64,000 bases of DNA from Pannonibacter tanglangensis (lineage in GTDB: Bacteria; Pseudomonadota; Alphaproteobacteria; Rhizobiales; Stappiaceae). Below the pieces are notes generated by a model. That model was not told the origin of the DNA. It did not search any database and was given only the letters and a program-made list of their open reading frames with translations. Shown piece after piece: positions 1-8,967 of the stretch. Within the stretch, counting starts at the first letter, position 1. Each line of letters opens with the position of its first letter. Both the position numbers and the translations under genes were made by a program. The stretch lies in NCBI RefSeq assembly GCF_009915685.1, contig NZ_JAABLP010000004.1. One strand, written 5' to 3'.

Positions 1-1064
1 AGGCGCTGGCCGACAAGGGCTGGAGCGAGGGCTGGATCAAGCCGGAACCCTCGGCCACCAAGACCGGCCAGACCGTGGCGATCATCGGCTCGGGTCCGGC
101 GGGCATGGCGGCCGCGCAGCAGCTCGCCCGCGCCGGCCACACGGTGCATGTCTACGAGCGCGAGCCCAAGGCCGGCGGCCTGCTGCGCTACGGCATCCCG
201 GACTTCAAGATGGAGAAGCGCCCCATCGACCGCCGCGTGGCGCAGATGGAAGCCGAAGGCGTGACGTTCCATTACGGCGTCAACGTCGGCGTGACCGTGA
301 CGCTGGAGGAACTCGCCGAGCGCCATGACGCGGTGCTGCTGGCCGCCGGATCGGAACGGCCGCGCGATCCCGGCATCGGCAGCATGGACCTGGAAGGCGT
401 GCACTGGGCGATGGATTACCTGGTGCAGCAGAACCGCCGCGTCGGCGGCGAGGATGTCTCCGGCCAGGCCCCGATCTGGGCGGGCGGCAAGCATGTCGTC
501 GTCATCGGCGGCGGCGACACCGCCTCCGACTGCGTCGGTACCGCCTTCCGCCAGGGCGCGCTGTCAGTGACCCAGCTCGACATCCGCCCGATCCCGCCGC
601 TCAAGGAAGACAAGCTGAATGTCTGGCCCTACTGGCCGACCAAGTTCCGCACCTCGTCCTCCCAGGCGGAAGGCGCCGAACGCGAGTTCTCCGCCGCCAC
701 GCTCGGCCTCGTCTCGGAAGACGGCCGCGTGACCGGCGTGCGCTGCGCCCGCGTCGACGAGAAGCGCCGGCCGATCGAGGGGACGGAGTTCATCCTGCGC
801 GCCGACCTGGTGATGGCGGCCATCGGCTTCTCCGGCCCGCGCAGCGACACCTTCATCGCAGAGGCCGGTGACCGGCTCGCGCTCGACCCGCGCGGCAACG
901 TCAAGGCCAACACCGAGGACTACCGGACGAGCCTGCCGAACGTCTTTGCCGCCGGCGACGTGCGGCGCGGACAGTCGCTGGTCGTCTGGGCGATCCGCGA
1001 AGGCCGCCAGGCCGCCCGCGCCATCGACGAGTTCCTCACCGGCTCCAGCCTGCTGCCGCGCTGA
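1..1064 (+). CDS. gltD: Glutamate synthase small subunit, 5' end cut by window
   Basis: The reading frame is open from the first bases of the window, so the true start lies upstream; only the C-terminal three quarters are present. It carries a dinucleotide-binding motif GSGPAGMAAA for FAD near the beginning and a second one, VIGGGDTASDCVGTA, for NADPH, ending with the AAGDVRRGQSLVVWAI segment typical of GltD. The small subunit moves electrons from NADPH through FAD and Fe-S clusters to the large glutamine amidotransferase subunit, which makes glutamate from glutamine and 2-oxoglutarate in the cytoplasm. gltB would be expected upstream. A strong terminator follows. Related NADPH-dependent flavoproteins share this fold, but the motif order and end fit GltD well. 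Confidence 0.9.
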   Translation, partial: ALADKGWSEGWIKPEPSATKTGQTVAIIGSGPAGMAAAQQLARAGHTVHVYEREPKAGGLLRYGIPDFKMEKRPIDRRVAQMEAEGVTFHYGVNVGVTVTLEELAERHDAVLLAAGSERPRDPGIGSMDLEGVHWAMDYLVQQNRRVGGEDVSGQAPIWAGGKHVVVIGGGDTASDCVGTAFRQGALSVTQLDIRPIPPLKEDKLNVWPYWPTKFRTSSSQAEGAEREFSAATLGLVSEDGRVTGVRCARVDEKRRPIEGTEFILRADLVMAAIGFSGPRSDTFIAEAGDRLALDPRGNVKANTEDYRTSLPNVFAAGDVRRGQSLVVWAIREGRQAARAIDEFLTGSSLLPR

Positions 1065-1086
1065 GCCCCCAGGACGACGACATCAC

Positions 1087-1113
1087 AAGGGCGGCCATTG
1101 GCCGCCCTTTTTT
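1087..1113 (+). terminator. Rho-independent terminator after gltD
   Basis: A perfect 10-bp stem (AAGGGCGGCC / GGCCGCCCTT) with a 3-base loop is followed by a run of T. It lies 22 bp after the gltD stop codon and ends the gltBD transcript. Confidence 0.9.
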
Positions 1114-1199
1114 GTCGATCACCGGAGGCGCAGTCGCGCGCCGGGGCACACCGGCGGAACATCGCAGGCGCCAGCGGTGGCGTCAGGGACAGCGGTGGA

Positions 1200-2390
1200 T
1201 CAGCGCGGGTCCAGCAGGGTGGCGTCGACGCGGCCGGGCACGGGCTCGGGCGCCTCGCCGAGGACCAGGAAACGCTGCGCCGCACGGACCGAGGCGGGAG
1301 GCTCGGGCGCGAACTCGTCCACCACCTCCGGCCCGCCGGCCAGCGTGTCGTCGGAGGGCACCGTCCGGCCCGTGAGGACGATGAAATCCGGGTCATCGGC
1401 GACGCCCTCGAAGGCCTGGTTGCCATAGCCGCCCAGCACCCGGGCCAGTTCACGCTCGACGAAGAAGGCAACCTTGCGATAGCCGGCCCAGGTGAAGCCG
1501 ACGCCGTCATTGGCCCGCAGCCGCCGGCGCTGCCCCTCGACATCGGGGCCGAACACCGCATAGGCCTCGTTGTCGTCAAGGAACACCGTCCAGATGTCGA
1601 CATAGGTGGAGCGGGCGCCCTCGGCGGTCGATTTCAGGACGTCATTGACGAGCTGGAACCCTTGCGCCGTTTCCGGAGCTTCCGCCGGAGGCAGACCGAC
1701 GACGAGGAAGGGCTTGCGCTCGCGCCGCACCACCTGGATGACGGCGCCCAGCCGCTGGCGATAGGCCTCGCGCCAGGCCGGCGAGCCAAGCTCGGGCACG
1801 GCAGCACCGGCACTCTGGACCGGCGGCTGTGCAGGCGCTGCCGGATCGGCCCCCGTTGCGGGGGCAGGCGACGCCGGCGCGGACGCAGCAAGCACGTCGG
1901 TCGAGCCCAGCATCATCACCACTGCGCGGACATCGCCGGCAGCAAGGCGGGCCTGCACCCGGTCGGCCCAGGCGACCGGCGGCGTGCCCAAGAGCCCCGC
2001 CCCCGGCTCCGTCAGCTTCTCGACCTTCACGGAGGGCTTCTGCGCCAGGATGTAATTGAGGCCCTCGGTCAGACCATCGGCCATCAGGTCGCCGACCACG
2101 AGGATGACGCCGGCATCCGGATCCTTCGGCGCGGCGACGAACGCCGGCGGACCGCTGGGCTGACGCGGCGGACGGACCGCCGCCGGCGCCTTCTCCTGCA
2201 CCGGCCGCTCCCGCTCGGTCACGCCGAACAGCCGCATCAGCGGCGCAAAGGGATTGAAGCCGTCTTCGGAGGGCGGTGGCGTGATGGGCCCGTTCTGGGC
2301 CTGGCCCGGCGTGAGCGCCAGGCCAAGGCCGAGAACAAGAATGGCAAGGACAGCCGTGATGGAACGGCAGATACGCAAGATGCGCGGCAC
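1200..2390 (-). CDS. DUF459 SGNH-hydrolase-like envelope protein
   Basis: About 396 residues. An N-terminal hydrophobic segment (VLAILVLGLGLAL) serves as signal peptide or anchor, followed by a proline-rich stretch and then a DUF459 domain of the SGNH/GDSL type, with VILVVGDLMADGL standing at the usual nucleophile block and MMLGSTDVLA next. The canonical GDS serine is not obvious, so hydrolase activity is uncertain. I place the start at the GTG at 2390 because GGAGGAGG sits 8 bases upstream; a longer frame to 2420 has no such site. It lies head to tail with the lytic transglycosylase gene upstream, a pairing that suggests a role in peptidoglycan or periplasmic polymer metabolism. The exact substrate is unknown. 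Confidence 0.75.
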   Translation of the reverse strand: MPRILRICRSITAVLAILVLGLGLALTPGQAQNGPITPPPSEDGFNPFAPLMRLFGVTERERPVQEKAPAAVRPPRQPSGPPAFVAAPKDPDAGVILVVGDLMADGLTEGLNYILAQKPSVKVEKLTEPGAGLLGTPPVAWADRVQARLAAGDVRAVVMMLGSTDVLAASAPASPAPATGADPAAPAQPPVQSAGAAVPELGSPAWREAYRQRLGAVIQVVRRERKPFLVVGLPPAEAPETAQGFQLVNDVLKSTAEGARSTYVDIWTVFLDDNEAYAVFGPDVEGQRRRLRANDGVGFTWAGYRKVAFFVERELARVLGGYGNQAFEGVADDPDFIVLTGRTVPSDDTLAGGPEVVDEFAPEPPASVRAAQRFLVLGEAPEPVPGRVDATLLDPR

Positions 2391-2451
2391 GTCAGCGGCC
2401 TCCTCCGGTGCGACGCACACTATAGGCCGAAGCGGACCGGCGCGGAAGCGC

Positions 2452-3702
2452 TCAGCCGCCCTGCTGCATCCGCGCGAGCAGCATCACCGAGGCATAGCCG
2501 TCCGGGATCATCCCGCGTGACTTCTGGTAGGCGCGAATGGCCTTGCGGGTGGCCGGTCCTGCAAGCCCGTCCGGATTGCCGACATCGAAGCCCTTGCGGT
2601 TGAGGGCCGTCTGCAGCTGGATCGTCTGCTGCTTGTTGAGCGGCAGATGCTCGCGCGACCAGTCGCCGACAAAGGCGTTGCCGCCCCGGATGCGGTCGGC
2701 CAGGTGCCCGACGGCGAGCGCATAGGACGTGGCATTGTTGTAGCGCTTGATGACGAAGAAGTTGCGCAGCATGAGGAAGGCCGGCCCTGCGGCGCCCGCC
2801 GGCAGCACCAGCACGGCGCGGTCGTCGGCCCGCGGGAAGTCCCGCCCGTTGGCGCGGACGATGCCAAGCCGCTCCCACTCGGCAATCGTCTTGGTCGTGC
2901 TGTCGTCGGCCAGCGAATAGTCGAAGCCGCGCGGCAGCTTGATCTCGTACCCCCAGGTCTTGCCGGTCTGCCAGCCATGCTCCTTGAGGTAGTTGGCCGT
3001 GGAGGCGAGCGCGTCGGGCACGCTGGTCCAGATGTCGCGCTTGCCGTCCCCGTTGTAGTCGGCCGCATACTGCTTCCAGCTGGAGGGCATGAACTGGGTG
3101 TGGCCCATGGCCCCGGCCCAGGAGCCGATCATCTGCTCGTTGCGCACATGCCCGCCCTGAAGGATGGCGAGGGCCGTGATCAGCTCCGAACGCCAGAATT
3201 CCTGACGGCGCGGCGCGCCATAGGCCAGCGTCGCCAGCGCGCGGATGACATTGTGCTTGCCCATGAAGCCGCCGTAGTTGGTCTCCATGCCCCAGACGGC
3301 CAGCACCGCATGACGGTCGACGCCATAGCGCGCCTCGATCTCGCGCAGCACGGCAGCGTGTTCCTGCAGCATCCGCTGACCCGTCTGGATGCGCGTGTCG
3401 GACACGGCGCTGCCGAGATAATCCCAGATCGGCTTCACGAACTCGGACTGGGCCGACATCAGGCGAATGGTGTCCGGGTCCGGCGACATGCCGGTGAAGA
3501 CGGAGTTGTAGGTGGCGGCCGAGATGCCGGCGGCCCGCGCCTCCGGCCACATGTTGCGGACAAAGGCATCAAAGCGGGGATCCGCGCGGGCGACATCCGC
3601 CCACACCAGCGCCGCCAGCGAGAAGGCCGCCACGAGGCCTCCCTTGAAAGAGCGGCCACGCGGCCGGGACTGAGCTTCTCCGGTCATACCGATCTTCGTC
3701 AT
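2452..3702 (-). CDS. MltB-family lytic murein transglycosylase
   Basis: About 416 residues. After a signal segment (LVAAFSLAALVWADVARA) comes an SLT_2/MltB domain with the catalytic glutamate in VWGMETNYGGFMG and the substrate-groove motif GAMGHTQFMPSSW, then a C-terminal PG_binding_1 domain (QTALNRKGFDVGNPDGLAG). Such enzymes cleave the MurNAc-GlcNAc bond of peptidoglycan without water, leaving 1,6-anhydroMurNAc, in the periplasm. The ATG at 3702 is preferred because GAGGAGG is placed correctly before it; the frame continues to 3735 without a better site. It is transcribed toward the DUF459 gene with a 61-bp gap. Confidence 0.9.
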   Translation of the reverse strand: MTKIGMTGEAQSRPRGRSFKGGLVAAFSLAALVWADVARADPRFDAFVRNMWPEARAAGISAATYNSVFTGMSPDPDTIRLMSAQSEFVKPIWDYLGSAVSDTRIQTGQRMLQEHAAVLREIEARYGVDRHAVLAVWGMETNYGGFMGKHNVIRALATLAYGAPRRQEFWRSELITALAILQGGHVRNEQMIGSWAGAMGHTQFMPSSWKQYAADYNGDGKRDIWTSVPDALASTANYLKEHGWQTGKTWGYEIKLPRGFDYSLADDSTTKTIAEWERLGIVRANGRDFPRADDRAVLVLPAGAAGPAFLMLRNFFVIKRYNNATSYALAVGHLADRIRGGNAFVGDWSREHLPLNKQQTIQLQTALNRKGFDVGNPDGLAGPATRKAIRAYQKSRGMIPDGYASVMLLARMQQGG

Positions 3703-3885
3703 CAAGGCCTCCTCAAGCCTGAAGTGCCCCCGCACCCAAACCGAACCTGATCCGCGACACGCCCCGTCCGCGTGCGGACGGACCGGCCCTCGGGACTGTG
3801 AACCACACGGAAGCGCGGTTGCCCGATCCTGAAGGGGCCCGCTGCTGCCGTGCTGAAATCCTGCCGCGCCGGGATCATGACGCGA

Positions 3886-5376
3886 TCACCGGCGGATACG
3901 CACACCGGCCTGCAGCCGGCTTTCGTTGTAGTCGGCGCCCGCCTGACTGCTGTCGAAGGCGCGGAACGTGTAGTTGCCGGTCAGGGCAACATTGCGGGTG
4001 ACCGCATAGGTCACGCCGGCAAGGGCGCTGGCGGTGCGCTCCTCAATGCTGGTGCCCTCGTACTTGCGTATCTGGTATCCGACCCCGGTTTCGGCAACGA
4101 AGCGATCCGAGAACGAATGCGCGAGGCGCAGGTCGCCCGAGTAAAGGATCGAGCCGGAGGCCGTCGGCAGGAACGACGGCGCAAAGGTGGTGCCGACACC
4201 GGCCGTGACCGTGGTGAGACGCGACGGCGACCAGACCAGCGAGGCGTCGACGACGAGCCCGGACAGGTCGCCGAGCGCCTTGGCATCCATCCGCTCGACG
4301 CGCCAGCCGGCGCCGATCTCGCCGGCCAGCTTCGGGCCGGCGGCAACGGTGGTGCCCGCCTTCAGCTCGTAGCCGGTGGCATCGCGCTTCACGCAGGCCG
4401 CATCGCAGGTGTAGTCGAAGGCCCGGCGCAGGGCGGTCACCTCGACAAAGGGCTGCAACGTCGCGCCGGTCAGCGCATCGGCGCGCACCGTGGCGGACAG
4501 CACCGTGTTGTCACGGTTGTTGGAGCCCCCCACCGGCTCGCGCGTGTAGGCGGTCCGCTCCACGTCGCCGCGCAGGGTCAGGCCGATGAGACCGGCGGCA
4601 TGGGTGACGCCGGCCGAGCCGGTCATCGTGTAGACATCGCCCTGGCCCGACGGGTTCTCCGCGGTCGACTGGGTCTCGCGCGCGTAGGTCAGGCCGGCGC
4701 TGGTGTTGATCTCGGTCGTGTCGGTCAGGTCGAGACGCAGCGCGGTGGTGCCGGTGATGGAGGGCTCGCTCTCGATGCGGCTGCCCGGAAAGCCGGAGTA
4801 GGAGCCGCGCAGCGACAAGGACAGCTCGTGCCGCGACCAGTTGGACGTGGCAGCGATGTCGGGCGAAATGGCGTAGAGCGCATTGCCCCGGCCGCTCGAC
4901 GACCCGGCGGCATTGGTTGACCAGCCGCCCGTGACGGTGACCTGCGGGATGATGGTGAAGGTGCCGACCCGCAGACCGGTCGGCGCGTCATAGGACGTGT
5001 CGCCATCAAATACGTCATCGGCCAGTGTCCCGCCCGTCCCGCCGAGGGCCGGAGCGCGGCGCACGGCCGAGAGGCGGTCGGCAAAGGGACGGACCCGATC
5101 CTGCCGTCCGCCGGCCACGAGCCCGGACGAGCCGCGTTCGGCCGTGACGCCGAGGCGGCCGGCCGGGGTGGTTCCGACCGAGCCGGTGGTCACCGGATCG
5201 GTTCCGGCCTCCTCGGAGGCGGCCGGAAACAGCGGCGGATTGGCCGGGCCCGACAGGCTGTCCTCCGGGGCCGCCGAGCCACGCAGGCCCGAGCCGCCAA
5301 GCTGCTGTGCAGCCGCAGGCAGGGCACTGCCCAGCACAAGCAGAAGCAGGAATGGCAGACGGCGGTCCATCAACAT
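3886..5376 (-). CDS. Outer-membrane beta-barrel protein (BBP2_2 type)
   Basis: About 496 residues. It starts with a signal peptide (RRLPFLLLLVLGSALPAAAQQ), followed by a low-complexity Ser/Gly/Ala-rich linker and a long series of alternating polar and hydrophobic beta strands of about ten residues, ending in a short barrel-closing strand (RLQAGVRIRR). This layout fits the putative beta-barrel porin family PF10082. The likely place is the outer membrane; substrate and pore function cannot be read from sequence. Two closely spaced ATG codons (5376 and 5370) are possible starts and neither has a convincing ribosome-binding site. The frame extends upstream to 5451, but that would push the signal peptide inward. 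Confidence 0.75.
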   Translation of the reverse strand: MLMDRRLPFLLLLVLGSALPAAAQQLGGSGLRGSAAPEDSLSGPANPPLFPAASEEAGTDPVTTGSVGTTPAGRLGVTAERGSSGLVAGGRQDRVRPFADRLSAVRRAPALGGTGGTLADDVFDGDTSYDAPTGLRVGTFTIIPQVTVTGGWSTNAAGSSSGRGNALYAISPDIAATSNWSRHELSLSLRGSYSGFPGSRIESEPSITGTTALRLDLTDTTEINTSAGLTYARETQSTAENPSGQGDVYTMTGSAGVTHAAGLIGLTLRGDVERTAYTREPVGGSNNRDNTVLSATVRADALTGATLQPFVEVTALRRAFDYTCDAACVKRDATGYELKAGTTVAAGPKLAGEIGAGWRVERMDAKALGDLSGLVVDASLVWSPSRLTTVTAGVGTTFAPSFLPTASGSILYSGDLRLAHSFSDRFVAETGVGYQIRKYEGTSIEERTASALAGVTYAVTRNVALTGNYTFRAFDSSQAGADYNESRLQAGVRIRR

Positions 5377-5423
5377 CACCGGGGTCACAGAAAGCTCGAA
5401 CTTGCCGCCATGGTGGGGCAACA

Positions 5424-5464
5424 TGGTTAATAGCGCGTTGCCAAGAACCACTTCTTAACCACTT
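5424..5464. promoter_or_regulatory. Inverted and direct repeats in the divergent promoter region
   Basis: TGGTTAA (5424-5430) faces TTAACCA (5455-5461), and AACCACTT occurs twice with an 11-bp period (5446-5453 and 5457-5464). The cluster lies between the divergent beta-barrel gene and kdsD and could be a regulator site. The binding protein is unknown. Confidence 0.35.
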
Positions 5465-5627
5465 GAGGACGCGAAGGCCGCTCCTGCCCGAGCCACCGCA
5501 GGGCCGGGGCGGGGGACGCATAAGCACTTAGCCGGTTGTGGCTCCCCTTGCCTCGCCCCGCCGCCTGGCTTAGAGAGTCCCTTCCAGGGCGGGGGCCCGG
5601 GCAAGACGCCCCAACGGGACAAGACGC

Positions 5628-6641
5628 ATGCAAAGTGCACATCTTCCGGCACAGGATGCCGTTTCGACCGTGGATGCAGAAGCAAGTCTGGCATCGGCGG
5701 ACCGCACCCTGGAGACGGAGATCGCGGCACTGGTGGCGCTGCGCGCCTGCCTCGGCAACGGGCTGGGCGCCCCCTTCGCGCGGACGGTGGCGCTGTTGCG
5801 CGGCATTCGCGGCCGCGTGATCATCACCGGCATCGGCAAGAGCGGCCATATCGGCACCAAGATGGCCGCCTCCCTGGCCTCGACCGGAACGCCGGCGTTC
5901 TTTGTTCATGCCAGCGAGGCAAGCCACGGCGACCTCGGCATGATCACCCAGGAAGACGTGGTCGTGGCGCTGTCCTGGTCAGGCGAGACGACGGAGCTGG
6001 CCAGCATCATCGCCTACACCCGCCGCTTCCGCGTGCCGCTGGTGGCGATCACCTCCTCCGACACCAGCGCGCTCGGCAAGGCAGCCGACATCGTGCTGAT
6101 GCTGCCGAAGGTGACGGAGGCCTGCCCGCATGGTCTGGCCCCGACCTCCTCGACGCTGATGCAGCTGGCCATCGGCGACGCCCTGGCCGTGGCGCTGCTG
6201 GAGGCGCGCGGCTTCACGGCGCAGGATTTCCGGGTGTTCCATCCGGGCGGCAAGCTGGGCGCCAGCCTCCGGCTGGCCAAGGACATCATGCATTCGGGTG
6301 ACAGCATTCCGCTCATCCGGCTGGGCGCCCTCATGCGGGACGCCATCGTGCTGATGACGCAGAAGGGCTTCGGCGTGGTGGGCGTCATCGACGAGGCCGG
6401 CAAGCTGGTCGGCATCGTCACGGACGGCGACCTGCGCCGGCACATCTCGACCAACTTCCTCGACAAGGCGGTCGAGGAGATCATGACCCGCAAGCCGAAG
6501 ACGATTTCGGGCGAGATGCTGTCGGCCGCGGCACTGGAGTTCATCAACGCCTCGTCGATCACGTCGGTCTTCGTGGTCGAGAACGGCTGCCCGGTCGGCA
6601 TCCTGCACCTGCACGACCTTTTGCGGATCGGCGCCGCCTGA
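5628..6641 (+). CDS. kdsD: D-arabinose-5-phosphate isomerase (KpsF/GutQ family)
   Basis: 337 residues, normal for the family. An N-terminal SIS domain (GKSGHIGTKMAASLAS, then LSWSGETTEL) is followed by two CBS domains (IMHSGDSIPLI and IMTRKPKTISG). The enzyme converts ribulose 5-phosphate to arabinose 5-phosphate, the first step toward Kdo for lipopolysaccharide, in the cytoplasm. The ATG at 5628 is preceded by a weak GGGACAAG. No other Kdo or capsule genes are nearby, which favours a housekeeping KdsD over a capsule-linked KpsF, although the sequence alone does not separate them. Confidence 0.9.
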   Translation: MQSAHLPAQDAVSTVDAEASLASADRTLETEIAALVALRACLGNGLGAPFARTVALLRGIRGRVIITGIGKSGHIGTKMAASLASTGTPAFFVHASEASHGDLGMITQEDVVVALSWSGETTELASIIAYTRRFRVPLVAITSSDTSALGKAADIVLMLPKVTEACPHGLAPTSSTLMQLAIGDALAVALLEARGFTAQDFRVFHPGGKLGASLRLAKDIMHSGDSIPLIRLGALMRDAIVLMTQKGFGVVGVIDEAGKLVGIVTDGDLRRHISTNFLDKAVEEIMTRKPKTISGEMLSAAALEFINASSITSVFVVENGCPVGILHLHDLLRIGAA

Positions 6642-6716
6642 AGAACGGTCGGCCCGCAGCGTACATCATGGTGAACAAGCCGTGAAACGACTTGCAAATC
6701 CGCCAAATCCGCCGGG

Positions 6717-6740
6717 TCATTAGCGAATCATTAGCTAAAT
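6717..6740. promoter_or_regulatory. TCATTAGC direct repeat upstream of the stator genes
   Basis: TCATTAGC occurs twice, at 6717-6724 and 6728-6735, spaced exactly 11 bp, within the most AT-rich part of the gap between kdsD and the stator pair. The second copy contains the palindrome TTAGCTAA. It is a candidate regulator site with no known binder. Confidence 0.3.
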
Positions 6741-6803
6741 TCGACCTAGGCTCGCACCGCATGAAACGGCGTTGACCGCCATTTTGTCCGGGTGCGTGTT
6801 CAG

Positions 6804-7571
6804 ATGGATCTTGCGTCAATCATCGGCATTGTCGGCAGTTTTGCACTGGTGATCTGGGCGATCCTGTACGGCGGGTCGCTTGGCCAGTTCATCGACATTC
6901 CCTCCATCATCATCGTGTTCGGTGGGGGGTTCATGGCGACGATCATCCGGTTCCCGCTCAAGGGTCTGCTGACGGCCGCCGGCGCCGGCGTGAAGGTCGG
7001 CTTCATGAGCAAGAACATCAATCCGCGCGACATGATCGAGGAGATCGTGCGTCTGGCGGAAATCGTCCGCAAGAGCGGCCCGCTCGGCCTCGAGAACGTG
7101 GACGTGTCCGATCCGAGCCTTGCCAAGGGCGCGCAATACATCGCCGACGGCTACGAACTGGACTTCATCCGCGACGCCATGGAACGCGAGCGCGACATGA
7201 CGCTGACGCGCCTGACCCAGGGCAAGCGCTTCTACAAGGCGCTGGCGGACAGCGCGCCGGCCTTCGGCATGATCGGGACGCTGGTCGGTCTGGTGCAGAT
7301 GCTGGCCTCGATGGACGACCCCTCCGCCATCGGTCCCGCCATGGCCGTCGCGCTGCTGACGACGCTCTATGGCGCGCTGGTGTCCAACATCATCTGTCTG
7401 CCGCTCTGCGACAAGTTCGATGACAAGCTGGAAACCGAAGAGATCAACCAGACGCTGATCATCGACGGGATCTGCCAGATCCGGGAAAACAAGTCCCCGG
7501 CCCTGATCAAGGAAATGCTCCTCGCCTACCTGCCCGAAAGCGCAAGGGCGAGCCTGGCCGACGCGGCCTGA
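6804..7571 (+). CDS. pomA: Flagellar stator protein, PomA/MotA type
   Basis: About 255 residues with four hydrophobic segments: two near the N-terminus (ASIIGIVGSFALVIWAIL and SIIIVFGGGFMATII) and two in the C-terminal half around APAFGMIGTLVGLVQML and MAVALLTTLYGALVSNI, separated by a charged cytoplasmic loop. This is the MotA/TolQ/ExbB ion-channel fold, and the short length and sequence resemble PomA of sodium-driven motors more than the roughly 290-residue alphaproteobacterial MotA. It forms the ring around the partner encoded 24 bp downstream. A GTG at 6792 is an alternative start, but the ATG at 6804 matches the conserved MDLAS-type N-terminus. Confidence 0.85.
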   Translation: MDLASIIGIVGSFALVIWAILYGGSLGQFIDIPSIIIVFGGGFMATIIRFPLKGLLTAAGAGVKVGFMSKNINPRDMIEEIVRLAEIVRKSGPLGLENVDVSDPSLAKGAQYIADGYELDFIRDAMERERDMTLTRLTQGKRFYKALADSAPAFGMIGTLVGLVQMLASMDDPSAIGPAMAVALLTTLYGALVSNIICLPLCDKFDDKLETEEINQTLIIDGICQIRENKSPALIKEMLLAYLPESARASLADAA

Positions 7572-7595
7572 TCCGAAGCGGCAGAGGCAGGACCC

Positions 7596-8450
7596 ATGGC
7601 TCGCAAGAAACCTCAAGGCGGCGGCGGCGCACCGGAATGGCTGGTGACCTTCGCCGACCTCATGTCCCTGCTGCTCTGCTTCTTCGTGCTGCTGCTGTCG
7701 TTCTCGACCCAGAACCAGCAGAAGCTGCAGATCGTCTCCGGCTCCGTCAAGGATGCCTTCGGCGTCAAGGAGACCGAGCGCCGGACCGGCATCATCGAGG
7801 TCGAGGGCGTGCCGGTGCGCGACTACCTCAAGAACGTCAGTCAGGTGGAGCAGGAAATGGATTCCGACTTCGCCTCGGAAGCGCATGAGGAAAAGAGCAA
7901 GCAGGGCCCCGAGGCCAACACCCACGACACCGTGCAGGCCGACATCGAGCGCTCGCGCCAGTTTGCCACCGCCGCCGCCTCCCTGCGCCAGGCGCTGCAG
8001 GAAATGCCGGACATCACCGAGATTTCCCAGAACATCATCTTCGAGGAGACCGAAGAGGGGCTGAACATCATGATCGTCGACCAGGACGGTCGCGCCATGT
8101 TCCAGGAAGGCTCCAGGTTCCCCTACGAGACCACCCGCCGGCTGCTGACCCGCATCGCGCCGGTGCTGGCCGAAATGCCGAACCGGATCCAGGTCACCGG
8201 CCACACCACCACCGGCAGCGCCGCCGTCGACCCGAACTACAGCAAGTGGGAGCTGTCGGCGGACCGCGCCAACGCGACGCGCAAGATCCTGACGGAGTAT
8301 GGCGTACCGAATGACCAGATCTTCTCGGTCGTCGGCAAGGCCGACACCGAACCGCTGTTTCCGAACGACCCGTTCCTGGCCGCCAACCGCCGCATCAACA
8401 TCCTGCTGATGGCCGAGGAGCCGCCGCTGCCGCTGGGCCACAACCCCTGA
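7596..8450 (+). CDS. pomB: Flagellar stator protein, PomB/MotB type
   Basis: 284 residues. One transmembrane helix near the N-terminus carries the ion-binding aspartate at about residue 21 in TFADLMSLLLCFF, a segment very close to PomB. A variable periplasmic linker (about 45-140) leads to a C-terminal OmpA-like peptidoglycan-binding domain (ITVTGHTTTG-like core, then LSADRANATRKIL and AANRRINILLMAEE). With the protein encoded just upstream it should form a stator complex coupling ion flow to flagellar rotation. The PomB-like helix suggests sodium, but ion choice cannot be fixed from sequence. No other flagellar genes are in the window. Confidence 0.85.
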   Translation: MARKKPQGGGGAPEWLVTFADLMSLLLCFFVLLLSFSTQNQQKLQIVSGSVKDAFGVKETERRTGIIEVEGVPVRDYLKNVSQVEQEMDSDFASEAHEEKSKQGPEANTHDTVQADIERSRQFATAAASLRQALQEMPDITEISQNIIFEETEEGLNIMIVDQDGRAMFQEGSRFPYETTRRLLTRIAPVLAEMPNRIQVTGHTTTGSAAVDPNYSKWELSADRANATRKILTEYGVPNDQIFSVVGKADTEPLFPNDPFLAANRRINILLMAEEPPLPLGHNP

Positions 8451-8511
8451 GGACGGCCATCCGGGATGCATGCCGGGGCAGGACCGCGACCCGGCCGCGC
8501 GGACCGGGCCG

Positions 8512-8964
8512 TCAGGCGGGCTCGACCACCAGCTGCGCGCCGTCGATGCGGGTGACGCGCACGCGCGTGCCCGCCGCCAGATCCGGCCCGGTGATGCGCC
8601 AGACCGTGTCGTCGATCGACAGGCGGCCGCTGTTCTGGACCATCGGCTCGGCCAGCACGAATTCGCGGCCGACATAGCGGCTGCCGCGCTGGTTCAGATG
8701 CGGGTCGCCTGCGGTGGCCTCGGCCCGCCGCAGCAGGCGCCGGCCGACGATCAGGTTCAGCAGCGCGAGGAAGATGAAGAGCCCGAGCGCCACCTGCCAG
8801 GGCAGCACCACCATCAGCGCCAGCACGCCCACCAGCAAGGCGGCAATGCCGAACCAGAGGAAGAAGGTGCCCGGCACCACGACCTCCAGCGCGATCAGCG
8901 CCATGCCGAGGACCCACCAGCTCCAGGGCCCCAGCTCGAACAGGATGCGCTCGAACAGCCCCAT
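8512..8964 (-). CDS. NfeD-family membrane protein
   Basis: 150 residues, the short protease-less NfeD form. Two or three hydrophobic helices (WWVLGMALIALEVVVPG, LLVGVLALMVVLPW, ALGLFIFLALLNLIVG) are followed by a small C-terminal OB-fold domain. Such proteins usually partner an SPFH protein encoded beside them and are thought to help organise membrane microdomains or protein quality control. The start ATG lies 3 bp after the stop of the SPFH gene, so both are translated from one message. Confidence 0.88.
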   Translation of the reverse strand: MGLFERILFELGPWSWWVLGMALIALEVVVPGTFFLWFGIAALLVGVLALMVVLPWQVALGLFIFLALLNLIVGRRLLRRAEATAGDPHLNQRGSRYVGREFVLAEPMVQNSGRLSIDDTVWRITGPDLAAGTRVRVTRIDGAQLVVEPA

Positions 8965-8967
8965 GGC

